A DNA stretch of 64,000 bases from SCTM01 sp965279655 (GCA_965279655.1 OZ257255.1:2728001-2792000), one strand, 5' to 3'. Positions 51,841-61,146 are shown, numbered from the stretch's first letter. The notes: generated by a model from the sequence alone, not told the origin. Program-made: numbers and translations.

Positions 51841-54659
51841 AGGGTCTTCACCAAGACGCCTTGGATGGAATCCTCCGGACGCAGATCCGGCGGCGACTTG
51901 AACATGGCGGTCTCGGGGCCTTCGCACCAACGGCGCCAGAGGGTGCGATAGGTCGCTTCCAGATCGCGGGTGAAGCCGACCTCGTCGCACAAGGGCGAGG
52001 CCGCCATCCGCTGACGCAAGGTCGGCCGCAAAGCCGCCAGGCGCGCTGGGTCTTTCGCGAAGGCCACGGCGCGGCGGACATAGTCGTCGACATCGGCCGC
52101 GACAAAGTCCTCCGCGATCCCGACCGCGTGCAACAGGCTCGCGCCCACACGGCTGCGGTGATTGTCGCCGCGGATCGACAGCACCGGTACGCCCATCCAC
52201 AGGGCTTCGCAGGTGGTGGTGGTGCCGTTGTAGGGAAACGGATCGAGCGCCAGATCGACGGCGGCGTACTTATTCAAATGCTCCGCGACCGAGGGCACGA
52301 AGGCCTGCATCTCGATGCGCTCAGGCGCGATGCCGGCGGCGGCGAATCCGGCCAGCACCAGGGCCTGCACGCGTTCGTCCCGCAGCTGCTTGCACTTGAG
52401 ATAGAACCGAGAATTCGGCACCTGGGACATGATCTTCGCCCAGGTCGCGATCACTTCGTCCGTCACTTTGGGCAGCACGTTGAACGACGTGAAGGTGAAG
52501 TGGCCCTTCTGAGCATGCGGGGCGGGCGCGACATCCGGCGCCTTGCCGTGCGGGCGATAGCAGTGGAAGCAGTGCGGAAGGTGCACCAGTTCCTCCGTGC
52601 ACCAGCGTTCCGCGTCGCCGGCGGGATCCGCGTGGTTGTCCGAAAGGCGATACTGCATCGCCGGCACGCCGCTGGTTTCCGGATAGCCGAGGTATTCGAT
52701 CTGCACCGGCGCGGGCTTGAGCGCGCACACGGGCAAACGATTGCCGGAGGTATGGCCGCCGAGGTTGACCAGGATATCGACCTTGTCCTCGACCAGGCGT
52801 CGCGCGAAGACGTCGGTGGTCAGGCCGCCGGTCTCGGTCCAGGCGTCGGCGGCGGCCTTCATGGACGACGTGACCGTATCCTTGCGGGTGGTGTCCGAAT
52901 ACAGCAGAACTTCGAACCGGCTGCGGTCGTGCTTCTCGAGCAGCGCCTCGAAGAAATACGCCACCGAGTGGGCGCGGAAGTCGGGCGAGAGATAGGCCAG
53001 GCGCAGCTTGCGCTCGGGCTCGCGGAGGTTGCGGTGCGGCTTGGACCGGTCCGGCACGTCGGTGGCGAACCGGCGGCCGAACTCCTTGTGGATCTCCAGG
53101 ATCTGCGCGTTCGACAGATCGGCTTCGTAGAGACTGGCAAAGGCGTAGTTGCTGTAGAACACCGGCGCCGAGGCCGTGTTCACGTCCGCCGCCGCGCGCA
53201 TGGCAGCGCGCGCCGCGGTCACCTGGTGTTGATCGAGCAGCAGGACGCCCAGCGTGTTCTGCGCCAACGCGTTGTTCGGATCGAGTTCCAGGGCGCGTTT
53301 GATTTCGACCTCGGCCTCGGCAAGACGCTGGTCCTCGAGGTAGGCGACGCCCAGGCTGTAGTGGGCGAAGCTGGAGTCCGGATTGCGTTCGAGCACGCGC
53401 TTGTAGGTGGCGATCGCCGCATCCGCGTTGCCCAGCATGTAATGACAAATGCCGAGATTGGTGAGCGCCTCGTCATAGGCGGGATCGTGGCGGAGCGCGT
53501 TCTCCAGCGCCGCGATCGCGTCCTCGAAGCGGAACATGCGCAGCAGGAGCGCGCCGTGGTTGTTGCTGATGACCGCGGAATCAGGCTTCAGGGCGGCTGC
53601 ACGGCCGAGATGCGCCGCGGCCGCATCCAACTTGTATTTCAGGGCAAGCGCCAGGCCGAGATTGTTGTGGGCCTCCGCGGACGTCGGATCGGCCGCGATA
53701 GCTTGTTCCAAGACGTCGATGGCCTCGTCGAGCTTGCCGGATTGCCGCAACGTGTTGCCGTAGGCATTGAGCAAGGCCGCGTGGCCGGGATGCTGCGCCA
53801 CGGCGTGCGCCAGGCCGGCGAGCGCCTCCTCCCCCCGGCCGTATTCGCGCAGGGCGATCCCGAGATTGATCTTGGCCTCGACATAGCCGGGATCGATGTC
53901 CAGCGCGGCGCGGAACGCATCCAGCGCCTCGTCCTTGCGTCCCAGCGTGGACAGCAGGTTCGCGAGGTTGTTGTGGATGATCGGATCGGACGGTGAGAGG
54001 CCGAGCGCGCGGCGATAGCTCGCCTCCGCTTCTTTGTATTGCGCCAGGTCCTTCTGCACCACGCCGGTGTTGATCCAGGCTTCGGCATAGTCCGGTTCGA
54101 GGCGGGTCGCCTCCCGAAAGGCGTCCAACGCTTCCGCGCGCTCGCCCGACTTGAACAGCGCCAGGCCCAGCGCGTGACGCGCGCGGGCATGATCGCGATT
54201 GAAGGCGACGGCCATGCGGGCCGTGGCGACAGCCTCGTCGCGGCGGCCGAGACGCTGCAGGACGTGCACGCGCGCGAGCAGCGCATCCGGCTGGCCGGGG
54301 CTTGTGCGCAGCGGCTGTTCGACCGCGGTCAACGCGGCGCTTCCCTCGCCCAGATCAACCAGCGCATGGGCGAGATTGACGATGAAGCTGATCTCTTGCG
54401 GCGCCAGGGCGACGGCACGCTCCGCATGCGTGCGCGCGGCGCCCGCATCGCCGAGCTGGCGCTTGGCGACGCCGGCGAGATTTTGCGCGTCCGCATCGTC
54501 GGGCGCGGTGGCCAGATACGTCTGGAGCAGAAAATCCGCGCCGGCGGCGTCGCCGGCTTCGAGGAACTTCAAGCCATTGACGAGCAGCGGTGAGCGCATC
54601 GCGCGGGAAGATCCCGTCGATGGCGCGTCAGCCGTGGTGTCGGAGGATGTCATCGTCAT
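51837..54659 (-). CDS. Large TPR protein with OGT-type glycosyltransferase domain (GT41)
   Basis: 940 residues. About 14 TPRs fill roughly the first 480 residues (for example PDYAEAWINTGVVQKDLAQY). The C-terminal GT41 domain has KLRLAYLSPDFRAHSVAYFF, NLGGHTSGNRLP and DPFPYNGTTTTCEALWMGVP. It lies 49 bp after flaF on the same strand, so it belongs to the flbT-flaF end of the flagellin cluster, and is coupled to the second OGT gene. Inferred role: O-glycosylation of flagellin Ser/Thr. The start ATG may be 54659 or 54653. Confidence 0.88.
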   Translation of the reverse strand: MTMTSSDTTADAPSTGSSRAMRSPLLVNGLKFLEAGDAAGADFLLQTYLATAPDDADAQNLAGVAKRQLGDAGAARTHAERAVALAPQEISFIVNLAHALVDLGEGSAALTAVEQPLRTSPGQPDALLARVHVLQRLGRRDEAVATARMAVAFNRDHARARHALGLALFKSGERAEALDAFREATRLEPDYAEAWINTGVVQKDLAQYKEAEASYRRALGLSPSDPIIHNNLANLLSTLGRKDEALDAFRAALDIDPGYVEAKINLGIALREYGRGEEALAGLAHAVAQHPGHAALLNAYGNTLRQSGKLDEAIDVLEQAIAADPTSAEAHNNLGLALALKYKLDAAAAHLGRAAALKPDSAVISNNHGALLLRMFRFEDAIAALENALRHDPAYDEALTNLGICHYMLGNADAAIATYKRVLERNPDSSFAHYSLGVAYLEDQRLAEAEVEIKRALELDPNNALAQNTLGVLLLDQHQVTAARAAMRAAADVNTASAPVFYSNYAFASLYEADLSNAQILEIHKEFGRRFATDVPDRSKPHRNLREPERKLRLAYLSPDFRAHSVAYFFEALLEKHDRSRFEVLLYSDTTRKDTVTSSMKAAADAWTETGGLTTDVFARRLVEDKVDILVNLGGHTSGNRLPVCALKPAPVQIEYLGYPETSGVPAMQYRLSDNHADPAGDAERWCTEELVHLPHCFHCYRPHGKAPDVAPAPHAQKGHFTFTSFNVLPKVTDEVIATWAKIMSQVPNSRFYLKCKQLRDERVQALVLAGFAAAGIAPERIEMQAFVPSVAEHLNKYAAVDLALDPFPYNGTTTTCEALWMGVPVLSIRGDNHRSRVGASLLHAVGIAEDFVAADVDDYVRRAVAFAKDPARLAALRPTLRQRMAASPLCDEVGFTRDLEATYRTLWRRWCEGPETAMFKSPPDLRPEDSIQGVLVKTL

Positions 54660-54708
54660 GCCGGGCGCCGGCGGATTGCGCGCTCGGCCACGCCCGGGCC
54701 GAACGGCG

Positions 54709-55116
54709 TCAGGTCGCGGCGGTGGTCGTCACCGGCGCGGCCGGTGCGGCCCCCGGCGCCGAGCGCAGGCCGGCGGCGAGATTGCGGTTGATGTTGATGA
54801 GCACGTCGAGATCGGTCGGGACGCTGGAGCGCAGCGCCTTCGTGGTCTGCTTGTCGACGAAGATCGACAGGCTCATCACGTTCGCCTTGATCTCAGGCGG
54901 CAGCTGGTTCTCAGGATCCGTCAAGTCGGCCTGGATGATCGTCCATAGCAAGTGATTGAAGCGCAGCGCCTTGGAGTACTCGTTGATGTTGTTGGCGACC
55001 TTCTTCGCGTCCTCAAGCATCAGCGCAGCCTTGGTGAAGGCCATCGCTTCCACTTCGCGCGGCGACAAGTTGCGCTTCTGCTGCTGCGCATAGGCTGCAA
55101 CTTTATCTTTTGACAT
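54709..55116 (-). CDS. flaF: Flagellar biosynthesis regulator FlaF
   Basis: 135 residues: MSKDKVAAYAQQQKRNLSPR then VEAMAFTKAALMLEDAKKVA and the FlaF core (LLWTIIQADLTDPENQLP, IFVDKQTTKAL), with a Pro/Ala tail. In Caulobacter FlaF works opposite FlbT to permit flagellin translation and secretion. It overlaps flbT by 14 bp, the standard arrangement. Confidence 0.95.
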   Translation of the reverse strand: MSKDKVAAYAQQQKRNLSPREVEAMAFTKAALMLEDAKKVANNINEYSKALRFNHLLWTIIQADLTDPENQLPPEIKANVMSLSIFVDKQTTKALRSSVPTDLDVLININRNLAAGLRSAPGAAPAAPVTTTAAT

Positions 55117-55501
55117 TCGCCAAGGCCTCCGCCTCGAACTTTATCAGCTGTCGGCACAATTTGAGTGCCCGGTAATGGTCGCTGGCAAGAATGTTCTGGG
55201 ACATCTCCACCATCAACTCCACGGCACGGGCATCTACGGGTAAGAGGATCATTTCTCTCATTAAAGCGAAGTAAATACCGTGATAATCCTTTTCACGGGC
55301 CGGATTGATATACATGTTGAGGATCGTCACATAGAGCTTCTTGCCGACCGTATCGGCCTGCTCCTCCGTGATGATGTCCTTCTCCCGGACCACCGGAACG
55401 CGATTCAGCACCACAAATTCGGTTTTGGCAGGCCCATTGGCGATCACGGAGGTCCCGATCAGGACCTTCTCGTTGGGCTTCAGGGTCAACTTCAGCGGCA
55501 T
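55103..55501 (-). CDS. flbT: Flagellin translational regulator FlbT
   Basis: 132 residues from ATG 55501 (MPLKLTLKPNEKVLIGTSVI), chosen because FlbT proteins start there; the frame extends to 55558. Conserved LYVTILNMYINPAREKDYH and SQNILASDHYRALKLCRQLI are present. In Caulobacter FlbT binds flagellin mRNA 5' leaders and promotes their decay until the hook is complete. It follows the last flagellin gene by about 190 bp and overlaps flaF. Confidence 0.95.
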   Translation of the reverse strand: MPLKLTLKPNEKVLIGTSVIANGPAKTEFVVLNRVPVVREKDIITEEQADTVGKKLYVTILNMYINPAREKDYHGIYFALMREMILLPVDARAVELMVEMSQNILASDHYRALKLCRQLIKFEAEALANVKR

Positions 55502-55689
55502 TGATCGCCTACTATACGTACGGTTGTGGCTGAGCTTGCGTTGCCCAGACCCTGGCACGCGACGAACGGAACGGCTGAAACACTTTATCCCCCACTGGGC
55601 GCACCCGGCTCGTCCGGCGCGCGCAGGCAGCAGTATGAATCGAAACAGCTACCCCGTGAAGCCCGGCGACGGAAGGCCCGCTAAAGCCT

Positions 55690-56583
55690 TTAGAACAGAC
55701 GTAGGATGGCTTCCTCGGACTTCTGGGCGATCTGCAGGGAGATCGTGCCGAGCTGCTGGCGGGTCTGCAGAGACAAGAGGTTGGCCGATTCTTCGTTGAG
55801 GTCGGCGTTGACCAGGTCCGACGCGCCGCCTTTGAGGGTATTCACGAGGTTGTCCGTGAACGACCGGCGGATTTCGAGCAGCGCCGAACGGGTACCGAAG
55901 CCGACCGCGGCTTGGCGGACGATGACGAGCGCGGAATCCAGCGCGCGAATCGAGGCGCTGATGGCGTTGAGCGCGGCCACGCCGGTCTGGCCCCACACGG
56001 TGGTGGTGCCGGCGGTGCCGGTGGCTTGCGCGGAGGTGGCGAGCATCGTGGTGAAGTCCACGCCGCGCAGACCGCTGACGACCAGCTGGTTGACGGCCTT
56101 GGCTTCCGTACGCTCGTTGAATTTGACGGTGAGGTAGTCAGCACCAGGGGCGAAGCCGCCGGTGGAGTTCTTCAGCAGGTTGACGCCGTTGAAGCTGGAG
56201 TCTTCGGCGAGATTGTCGACTTGGCTGCGCAGTTCGTTGAACTGGCTGGCGAGCTTCGCGCGCGTCGAGCTTTCCGGCGAGGAGATCGCCGAGGACGCCA
56301 GCGCCTTCATCTGCTTGATCGTCTGTTCGATCGATTCGAGACCTTGGATCGCGGCTTTGATGACGTTGATGCCGTCGGTGATACCGCTCTTGATCGACGC
56401 AAGGTCCGAGGCGCGGCTGTTGAGGTTTCGCGCCTTGAAGAATGCAAGCGCGTCATCGAGCGCGCTGTTGACCTTCAATCCGGTCGCGAGACGTTCCTGC
56501 GTGCGGCCGATCAGACCCGTCGTGTTCTGCAGCGACAGCAGGTTCGTGCGCGTCGCAGCTGAAAGATTGATCTCGTTCGCCAT
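55690..56583 (-). CDS. Flagellin 5 (most divergent copy)
   Basis: 297 residues with D0/D1 domains at both ends (RTNLLSLQNTTGLIGRTQER, ATGLKVNSALDDALAFF; C-terminal LLSLQTRQQLGTISLQIAQK, EEAILRLF) and only a small middle region. It shares the TTGLIGRTQERL variant with the next copy, unlike the other three (LIDRTQGRL), so it belongs to a second subgroup. Last of five tandem copies, nearest flbT. No clear terminator follows. Confidence 0.95.
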   Translation of the reverse strand: MANEINLSAATRTNLLSLQNTTGLIGRTQERLATGLKVNSALDDALAFFKARNLNSRASDLASIKSGITDGINVIKAAIQGLESIEQTIKQMKALASSAISSPESSTRAKLASQFNELRSQVDNLAEDSSFNGVNLLKNSTGGFAPGADYLTVKFNERTEAKAVNQLVVSGLRGVDFTTMLATSAQATGTAGTTTVWGQTGVAALNAISASIRALDSALVIVRQAAVGFGTRSALLEIRRSFTDNLVNTLKGGASDLVNADLNEESANLLSLQTRQQLGTISLQIAQKSEEAILRLF

Positions 56584-56780
56584 AGGCGGACCCCAATCTG
56601 TGTACCGTGCTCGAGCTTCGCCGAGCGTTCTCGGTTCGCGTTTGCGACCGCATTAACGGCGACCGCAGACGGGCACTTCTGCTCGTCCGTTACGAGCAAT
56701 AAAGGGGCAAGGCAAATAAATGGTTAACAGTGAAGACGCGAAAGCGACTCATTTGTGTAATCGCCCAAATAACACAAAGA

Positions 56781-56811
56781 AAAAGGGCGGCCGTACATTC
56801 GGGCCGCCCTT
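56781..56811 (-). terminator. Terminator of flagellin 4
   Basis: Perfect stem AAAGGGCGGCC with GGCCGCCCTTT, 9-base loop; minus-strand T run from plus-strand AAAGAAAAA just to its left. Confidence 0.9.
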
Positions 56812-56835
56812 TGAGTCAGTCGGAGGAGTTTATTC

Positions 56836-57729
56836 TTAGAACAGACGCAGGACCGACTGCTCGGACTTCTGCGCGATCGACAGCGAGATCGTGCCGAGCT
56901 GCTGGCGAGTCTGCAGCGAAAGCAGATTGGCCGATTCTTCGTTGAGGTCGGCGTTGACCAGATCCGACGCACCACCCTTGAGGGTGTTGATCAGGTTCTG
57001 GGTGAATTCTTCGCGGATGCCCAGCATCGAGGCGTTCGTACCGAACGCTTGGCTGGACTGACGCACGGTGACCAGCGCCGAGTCGATGGCCTTGATCGAC
57101 GCGTTGATGGCGAAGATCGCGGCGGTACCGGTCTGGCCCCACACCGTGGTGACGCCGGCGGTGCCGGTCGCCGTAGCGGAAGTGGCCATGATGGAGTCGA
57201 AGTCGGAGGACTTGAGGCCCGAGACGACCAACTGATTGATCATCTTGTTCTCGGTGCGCTCGTTGAACTTCACCGTCAGGAAGTCGGCGCCGGAGCGGAA
57301 CGCACCGATGCTGTTCTTCAAGAGGTTCACGCCGTTGAAGCTGGCGTCTTCGGCGAGGTTGTCGACCTGGCTGCGCAGTTCGTTGAACTGGCTGGCGAGC
57401 TTCGCGCGAGTCGAGCTTTCCGGGGAGGCGACGGCGGACTGCGCGAGCGCCTTCATCTGCTTCAGCGTCGACTCGATCGATTCGAGGCCCTGCGTGGCCG
57501 CCTTCAGAACGCTGATCGATCCGCTGATGCCGTCTTTGATGGCGGCCAAATCGCCGGCGCGGCTATTGAGGTTACGCGCGCGGAAGAACGCGAGCGCGTC
57601 GTCGAGCGCGTTGTTGACTTTGAGACCCGTGGCCAGACGCTCTTGCGTGCGGCCGATCAAGCCTGTCGTGGTCTGCAGCGACAGCAAATTCGTGCGTGTC
57701 GCTGAACCAAGAGAAATATCACTCGCCAT
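56836..57729 (-). CDS. Flagellin 4
   Basis: 297 residues, intact D0/D1. N-terminal TTTGLIGRTQERLATGLKVN groups it with flagellin 5; the C-terminus ends LSIAQKSEQSVLRLF like the others. Own terminator and a leader containing a long-range inverted repeat, so it is probably a separate transcript. Confidence 0.95.
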   Translation of the reverse strand: MASDISLGSATRTNLLSLQTTTGLIGRTQERLATGLKVNNALDDALAFFRARNLNSRAGDLAAIKDGISGSISVLKAATQGLESIESTLKQMKALAQSAVASPESSTRAKLASQFNELRSQVDNLAEDASFNGVNLLKNSIGAFRSGADFLTVKFNERTENKMINQLVVSGLKSSDFDSIMATSATATGTAGVTTVWGQTGTAAIFAINASIKAIDSALVTVRQSSQAFGTNASMLGIREEFTQNLINTLKGGASDLVNADLNEESANLLSLQTRQQLGTISLSIAQKSEQSVLRLF

Positions 57730-57777
57730 GCTGTCACCCTTTCTAGGATCAGAAACAATCCCCGCTCAGCTTCAAAT

Positions 57778-57811
57778 CCGCTCACATGGAAGATTGGCAC
57801 CCTGTGAGCGG
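57778..57811 (-). promoter_or_regulatory. Inverted repeat in the flagellin 4 leader
   Basis: CCGCTCAC (57778-57785) pairs with GTGAGCGG (57804-57811) across an 18-base loop, 49 bp before the flagellin 4 start. In the mRNA it could be a 5'-leader hairpin of the kind acted on by FlbT. Confidence 0.45.
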
Positions 57812-57888
57812 CGGGGTTTGGTGCTGCCTGTCTAAGTCGCAAAAGCAAAAGAAAAGTTAATGCGCGAAAGAATCGTGTAACAGACCCT

Positions 57889-57922
57889 AAAAAGTTGTGG
57901 CGGACCCGCGAGGATCCGCCAC
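57889..57922 (-). terminator. Terminator of flagellin 3
   Basis: Perfect stem GTGGCGGA with TCCGCCAC (57897-57922); the minus-strand T run is plus-strand AAAAA at 57889-57893. Confidence 0.85.
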
Positions 57923-57946
57923 ATCGCAAAAACTTCAGCGCCGCGA

Positions 57947-58852
57947 TTAGAAGAGGCGCAGTACCGACTGTTCGGACTTCTGCGCGATCGACAGCGAGAT
58001 CGTGCCGAGCTGCTGGCGAGTCTGCAGCGAAAGCAGGTTGGCCGATTCTTCGTTGAGGTCGGCGTTGACGAGTTCGCCGGCGCCGCCCTTCAGCGTGTTG
58101 ATCAGGTTCTGCGTGAATTCCTGACGGATGCCGAGCAGCGAAGCATTGGTACCGAAGGCTTGGCCGGCCTGACGCACGGTGACCAGCGCCGAGTCGAGCG
58201 CCTTAATCGATGCGTTGATCGCGAACACCGCGGCGGTGCCGGTCTGGCCCCACACGGTGGTGACGCCCGCGGTGCCAGTGGCCTGCGCGGAGGTGGCGAG
58301 GATGGTGCCGAAGTCCGCGGCCTTGAGGCCCGACACGACCAACTGGTTGATGGCTTTGGTCTCGGTGCGTTCGTTGAACTTCACCGTGAGGTAGTCGGCG
58401 CCCTGTGCGAACGCGCCGATGGTGTTCTTGAGCAGGTTGACGCCGTTGAAGCTGGCGTCTTCGGCGAGGTTGTCGACCTGGCTGCGCAGTTCGTTGAACT
58501 GGCTGGCGAGCTTGGAGCGAGTCGTGCTTTCCGGCGAAGAGATCGCGGACTGCGCGATCGCCTTCATCTGTTTCAGGGTCGATTCGATGGCTTCAAGGCC
58601 CTGCGTCGCGGCGCGGAGAACGCTGATCGCACCCGCGATTTGGTCCTTGATCGCGCTCAAGTCGCCGGCGCGGCTGTTCAAGTTGCGCGCTTTGAAGAAC
58701 GCGAGCGCGTCATCGAGAGCGTTGTTGACCTTCAAACCCGTGGCCAAGCGGCCCTGGGTGCGGTCGATCAAGCTTTGCGTGCTCTGGAGCGACAGGAGGT
58801 TCGTCCGAGTCGCTGAGCCTAGCGAAATGCCGCCCGGCGGATTGTCACCCAT
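57947..58852 (-). CDS. Flagellin 3
   Basis: 301 residues. Begins MGDNPPGGISLGSATRTNLL, four to five residues longer at the N-terminus than its paralogues; remaining D0/D1 regions are canonical for the group (LIDRTQGRLATGLKVNN, ending SVLRLF). AGAGG lies before the start. Own terminator. Confidence 0.95.
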   Translation of the reverse strand: MGDNPPGGISLGSATRTNLLSLQSTQSLIDRTQGRLATGLKVNNALDDALAFFKARNLNSRAGDLSAIKDQIAGAISVLRAATQGLEAIESTLKQMKAIAQSAISSPESTTRSKLASQFNELRSQVDNLAEDASFNGVNLLKNTIGAFAQGADYLTVKFNERTETKAINQLVVSGLKAADFGTILATSAQATGTAGVTTVWGQTGTAAVFAINASIKALDSALVTVRQAGQAFGTNASLLGIRQEFTQNLINTLKGGAGELVNADLNEESANLLSLQTRQQLGTISLSIAQKSEQSVLRLF

Positions 58853-58939
58853 GGTCCAAAATCCTCTTCAAGATGCGTTTGCTTTCTGCGCTCGCGCCCG
58901 AATACGGCTCGCTAGCAGTCGCACTTGATCCGAAATTCC

Positions 58940-58954
58940 TTAAGAGACGGTTTA
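58940..58954. promoter_or_regulatory. CtrA-like box upstream of flagellin 3
   Basis: TTAA-GAGACGG-TTTA, one mismatch from TTAA-N7-TTAA, 88 bp before the flagellin 3 start. Confidence 0.35.
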
Positions 58955-59001
58955 TCGAAGGCGCGAAGCCCCTCATTTGGGGGAGGTTACGAATTCCCAA
59001 C

Positions 59002-59031
59002 AAAAAACGGCGGGCTTTGCGGCCCGCCGTT
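59002..59031 (-). terminator. Terminator of flagellin 2
   Basis: Stem AACGGCGGGC (59006-59015) with GCCCGCCGTT (59022-59031), 6-base loop; the plus-strand A run at 59002-59007 gives minus-strand Ts. Confidence 0.9.
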
Positions 59032-59054
59032 AAAAACTCAATCAAAATCGCGGG

Positions 59055-59942
59055 TTAGAACAGGCGCAGCACCGATTGTTCGGACTTCTGCGCGATCGAC
59101 AGCGAGATGGTGCCGAGCTGCTGGCGGGTTTGCAGCGAAAGCAGGTTGGCCGATTCTTCGTTCAAATCGGCGTTAACCAGTTCGCCGGCGCCGCCCTTCA
59201 GGGTGTTGATCAGGTTCTGCGTGAATTCCTGACGGATGCCGAGCAGCGAAGCGTTGGTACCAAAGGCTTGGCCGGCTTGGCGCACCGTCACCAGCGCCGA
59301 GTCGAGCGCCTTGATCGAAGCGTTGATCGCGGTGATCGCGGCGGTGCCGGTCTGACCCCACACAGTCGTGACGCCCGAGGTGCCGGTGGCCTGCGCGGAT
59401 GACGCCAGGAGGGTGGTGAAGTCAGCCGATCTCAGACCCGACACGACGAGTTCATTGACCGCGCCGTCGGTACGCTCGTTGAACTTGACGGTCAGGTAGT
59501 CCGCGCCAGCCTTGAAGTTGCTGGTCGAGTTCTTCAGCAGATTCACGCCGTTGAAGCTTGCGTCTTCCGCAAGATTGTCGACCTGGCTGCGCAGTTCATT
59601 GAACTGGCTGGCCAGCTTCGCGCGGGTCATGCTTTCCGGCGAGGAGATCGCGGACTGTGCCAGCGCCTTGAGCTGTTTCAGGGTGGATTCGATCGCCTCA
59701 AGACCCTGCGTCGCGGACTTGAGCACGCTGATCGCACCGGCGATCGTGTCCTTCACGCCGCTGAGATCGCCGGCGCGGCTGTTCAGGTTGCGCGCCTTGA
59801 AGAACGCGAGCGCGTCGTCGAGCGCGTTGTTGACCTTCAAACCCGTGGCCAAACGGCCTTGGGTACGGTCGATGAGATTCTGTGTACTTTGCAGGGAGAG
59901 CAGGTTGGTCCGCGTCGCGGAACCAAGCGTAATGTCGGCCAT
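59055..59942 (-). CDS. Flagellin 2
   Basis: 295 residues, very similar to flagellin 1 and 3 (MADITLGSATRTNLLSLQST, LIDRTQGRLATGLKVNNALD). It has lost two residues in the conserved NERTETKAVNQLVVSG segment (here NERTDGAVNELVVSG). Own terminator downstream. Confidence 0.95.
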   Translation of the reverse strand: MADITLGSATRTNLLSLQSTQNLIDRTQGRLATGLKVNNALDDALAFFKARNLNSRAGDLSGVKDTIAGAISVLKSATQGLEAIESTLKQLKALAQSAISSPESMTRAKLASQFNELRSQVDNLAEDASFNGVNLLKNSTSNFKAGADYLTVKFNERTDGAVNELVVSGLRSADFTTLLASSAQATGTSGVTTVWGQTGTAAITAINASIKALDSALVTVRQAGQAFGTNASLLGIRQEFTQNLINTLKGGAGELVNADLNEESANLLSLQTRQQLGTISLSIAQKSEQSVLRLF

Positions 59943-60063
59943 GAATTTCTAGCCCCCTATTTTAGACTCCGCGTGCGACCGGTTGATCCGGTTCTGCGAC
60001 GCAAGCCTAGTCTGATCCCAACGGGTTAAGGATGCCTGTCTTCGCGGCTTCGCGCGAGAACAG

Positions 60064-60095
60064 AAAACGGCGGACCCTGTGAGGAGCCCGCCGCC
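60064..60095 (-). terminator. Probable terminator of flagellin 1
   Basis: Imperfect hairpin CGGCGG...CCGCCG with plus-strand GAAAA beside it. Weaker than the other flagellin terminators. Confidence 0.55.
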
Positions 60096-60121
60096 TTCTA
60101 TTCCGTATACGCGATGGCCTA

Positions 60122-61012
60122 CTAGAAGAGGCGCAGCACGGACTGTTCGGACTTCTGCGCGATCGACAGCGAGATCGTGCCCAACTGCTGACGAGTCTGG
60201 AGCGACAGCAGGTTGGCCGATTCTTCGTTGAGGTCGGCGTTCACCAGTTCGCCCGCACCACCCTTCAGGGTGTTGATCAGGTTAGCGGTGAAGTCCTGAC
60301 GGATGCCGAGCAGCGAGGCGTTGGTACCGAAGGCCTGCGAGGCCTGGCGGACCGTGACCAGCGCGGAGTCCAGCGCCTTGATCGAGGCGTTGATCGCGGT
60401 GATCGCGGCGGTTCCCGTCTGGCCCCACACGGTGGTGGCGCCGGCGGTGCCGGTGGCCTGGGCCGAGGTCGCCAGGATGGTCGTGAAGTCGGCCGAACGG
60501 AGGCCCGACACGACCAACTGGTTGACGGCTTTGGTTTCCGTACGCTCGTTGAACTTGACGGTCAGGTAGTCCGCGCCAGCCTTGAAGTTGCTGGTCGAGT
60601 TCTTCAACAGGTTCACACCGTTGAAGCTGGCGTCTTCGGCGAGGTTGTCGACCTGGCTGCGCAGTTCGTTGAACTGGCTGGCCAGCTTTGCGCGGGTCGT
60701 GGATTCCGGCGAGGAAATCGCGGACTGCGCAAGCGCCTTGAGTTGCTTCAGGGTGGATTCAATTGCTTCGAGGCCCTGGGTGGCGGCCTTCAACACGCTG
60801 ATCGCGCCGGCGATCTGGTCTTTGATCGCGCCCAAGTCGGCGGCACGGCTGTTGAGGTTACGGGCTTTGAAGAACGCGAGCGCGTCGTCGAGGGCGTTGT
60901 TGACCTTCAGACCCGTGGCCAAGCGGCCCTGAGTCCGGTCAATCAGCGTCTGCGTGCTTTGAAGGGAGAGGAGGTTGGTTCGGGTTGCCGAACCAAGCGT
61001 AATATCGGCCAT
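60122..61012 (-). CDS. Flagellin 1 (promoter-proximal copy)
   Basis: 296 residues, D0/D1 ends typical of the group (MADITLGSATRTNLLSLQST; C-terminus SIAQKSEQSVLRLF) with a small variable middle. AAAGGAG lies ahead of the ATG. The leader carries a 10-bp direct repeat GGACGTTTCT (61031-61040 and 61043-61052). A perfect CtrA-type box lies 135 bp upstream. Confidence 0.96.
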   Translation of the reverse strand: MADITLGSATRTNLLSLQSTQTLIDRTQGRLATGLKVNNALDDALAFFKARNLNSRAADLGAIKDQIAGAISVLKAATQGLEAIESTLKQLKALAQSAISSPESTTRAKLASQFNELRSQVDNLAEDASFNGVNLLKNSTSNFKAGADYLTVKFNERTETKAVNQLVVSGLRSADFTTILATSAQATGTAGATTVWGQTGTAAITAINASIKALDSALVTVRQASQAFGTNASLLGIRQDFTANLINTLKGGAGELVNADLNEESANLLSLQTRQQLGTISLSIAQKSEQSVLRLF

Positions 61013-61146
61013 CGTGTAGCTCCTTTTCTAGGACGTTTCTTTGGACGTTTCTGTCCAGCCAGTGCAGCACTATGCCAACTCCATTCTGGAGAGACACTGG
61101 CAGCAGAATTTATACAGGCGGCTTGGCAGCGATGTCAATTTTTCCC

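Noticed and set aside
51841..52200. N-terminal extension of the second TPR-OGT protein
   Set aside because: Overlaps the C-terminal GT41 domain of the upstream gene and is Arg/Gly-rich; the GTGA overlap at 51837-51840 is the natural start.
57795..57810. Plus-strand sigma-54-like motif TGGCACC-CTGT-GAGCG between flagellins
   Set aside because: GG-N10-GC spacing is right but the -12 part is poor and it would point antisense into flagellin 3; it overlaps the inverted repeat.
61070..61090. Possible sigma-54 site before flagellin 1
   Set aside because: GC to CC spacing on the plus strand is 9 rather than 10 bases.
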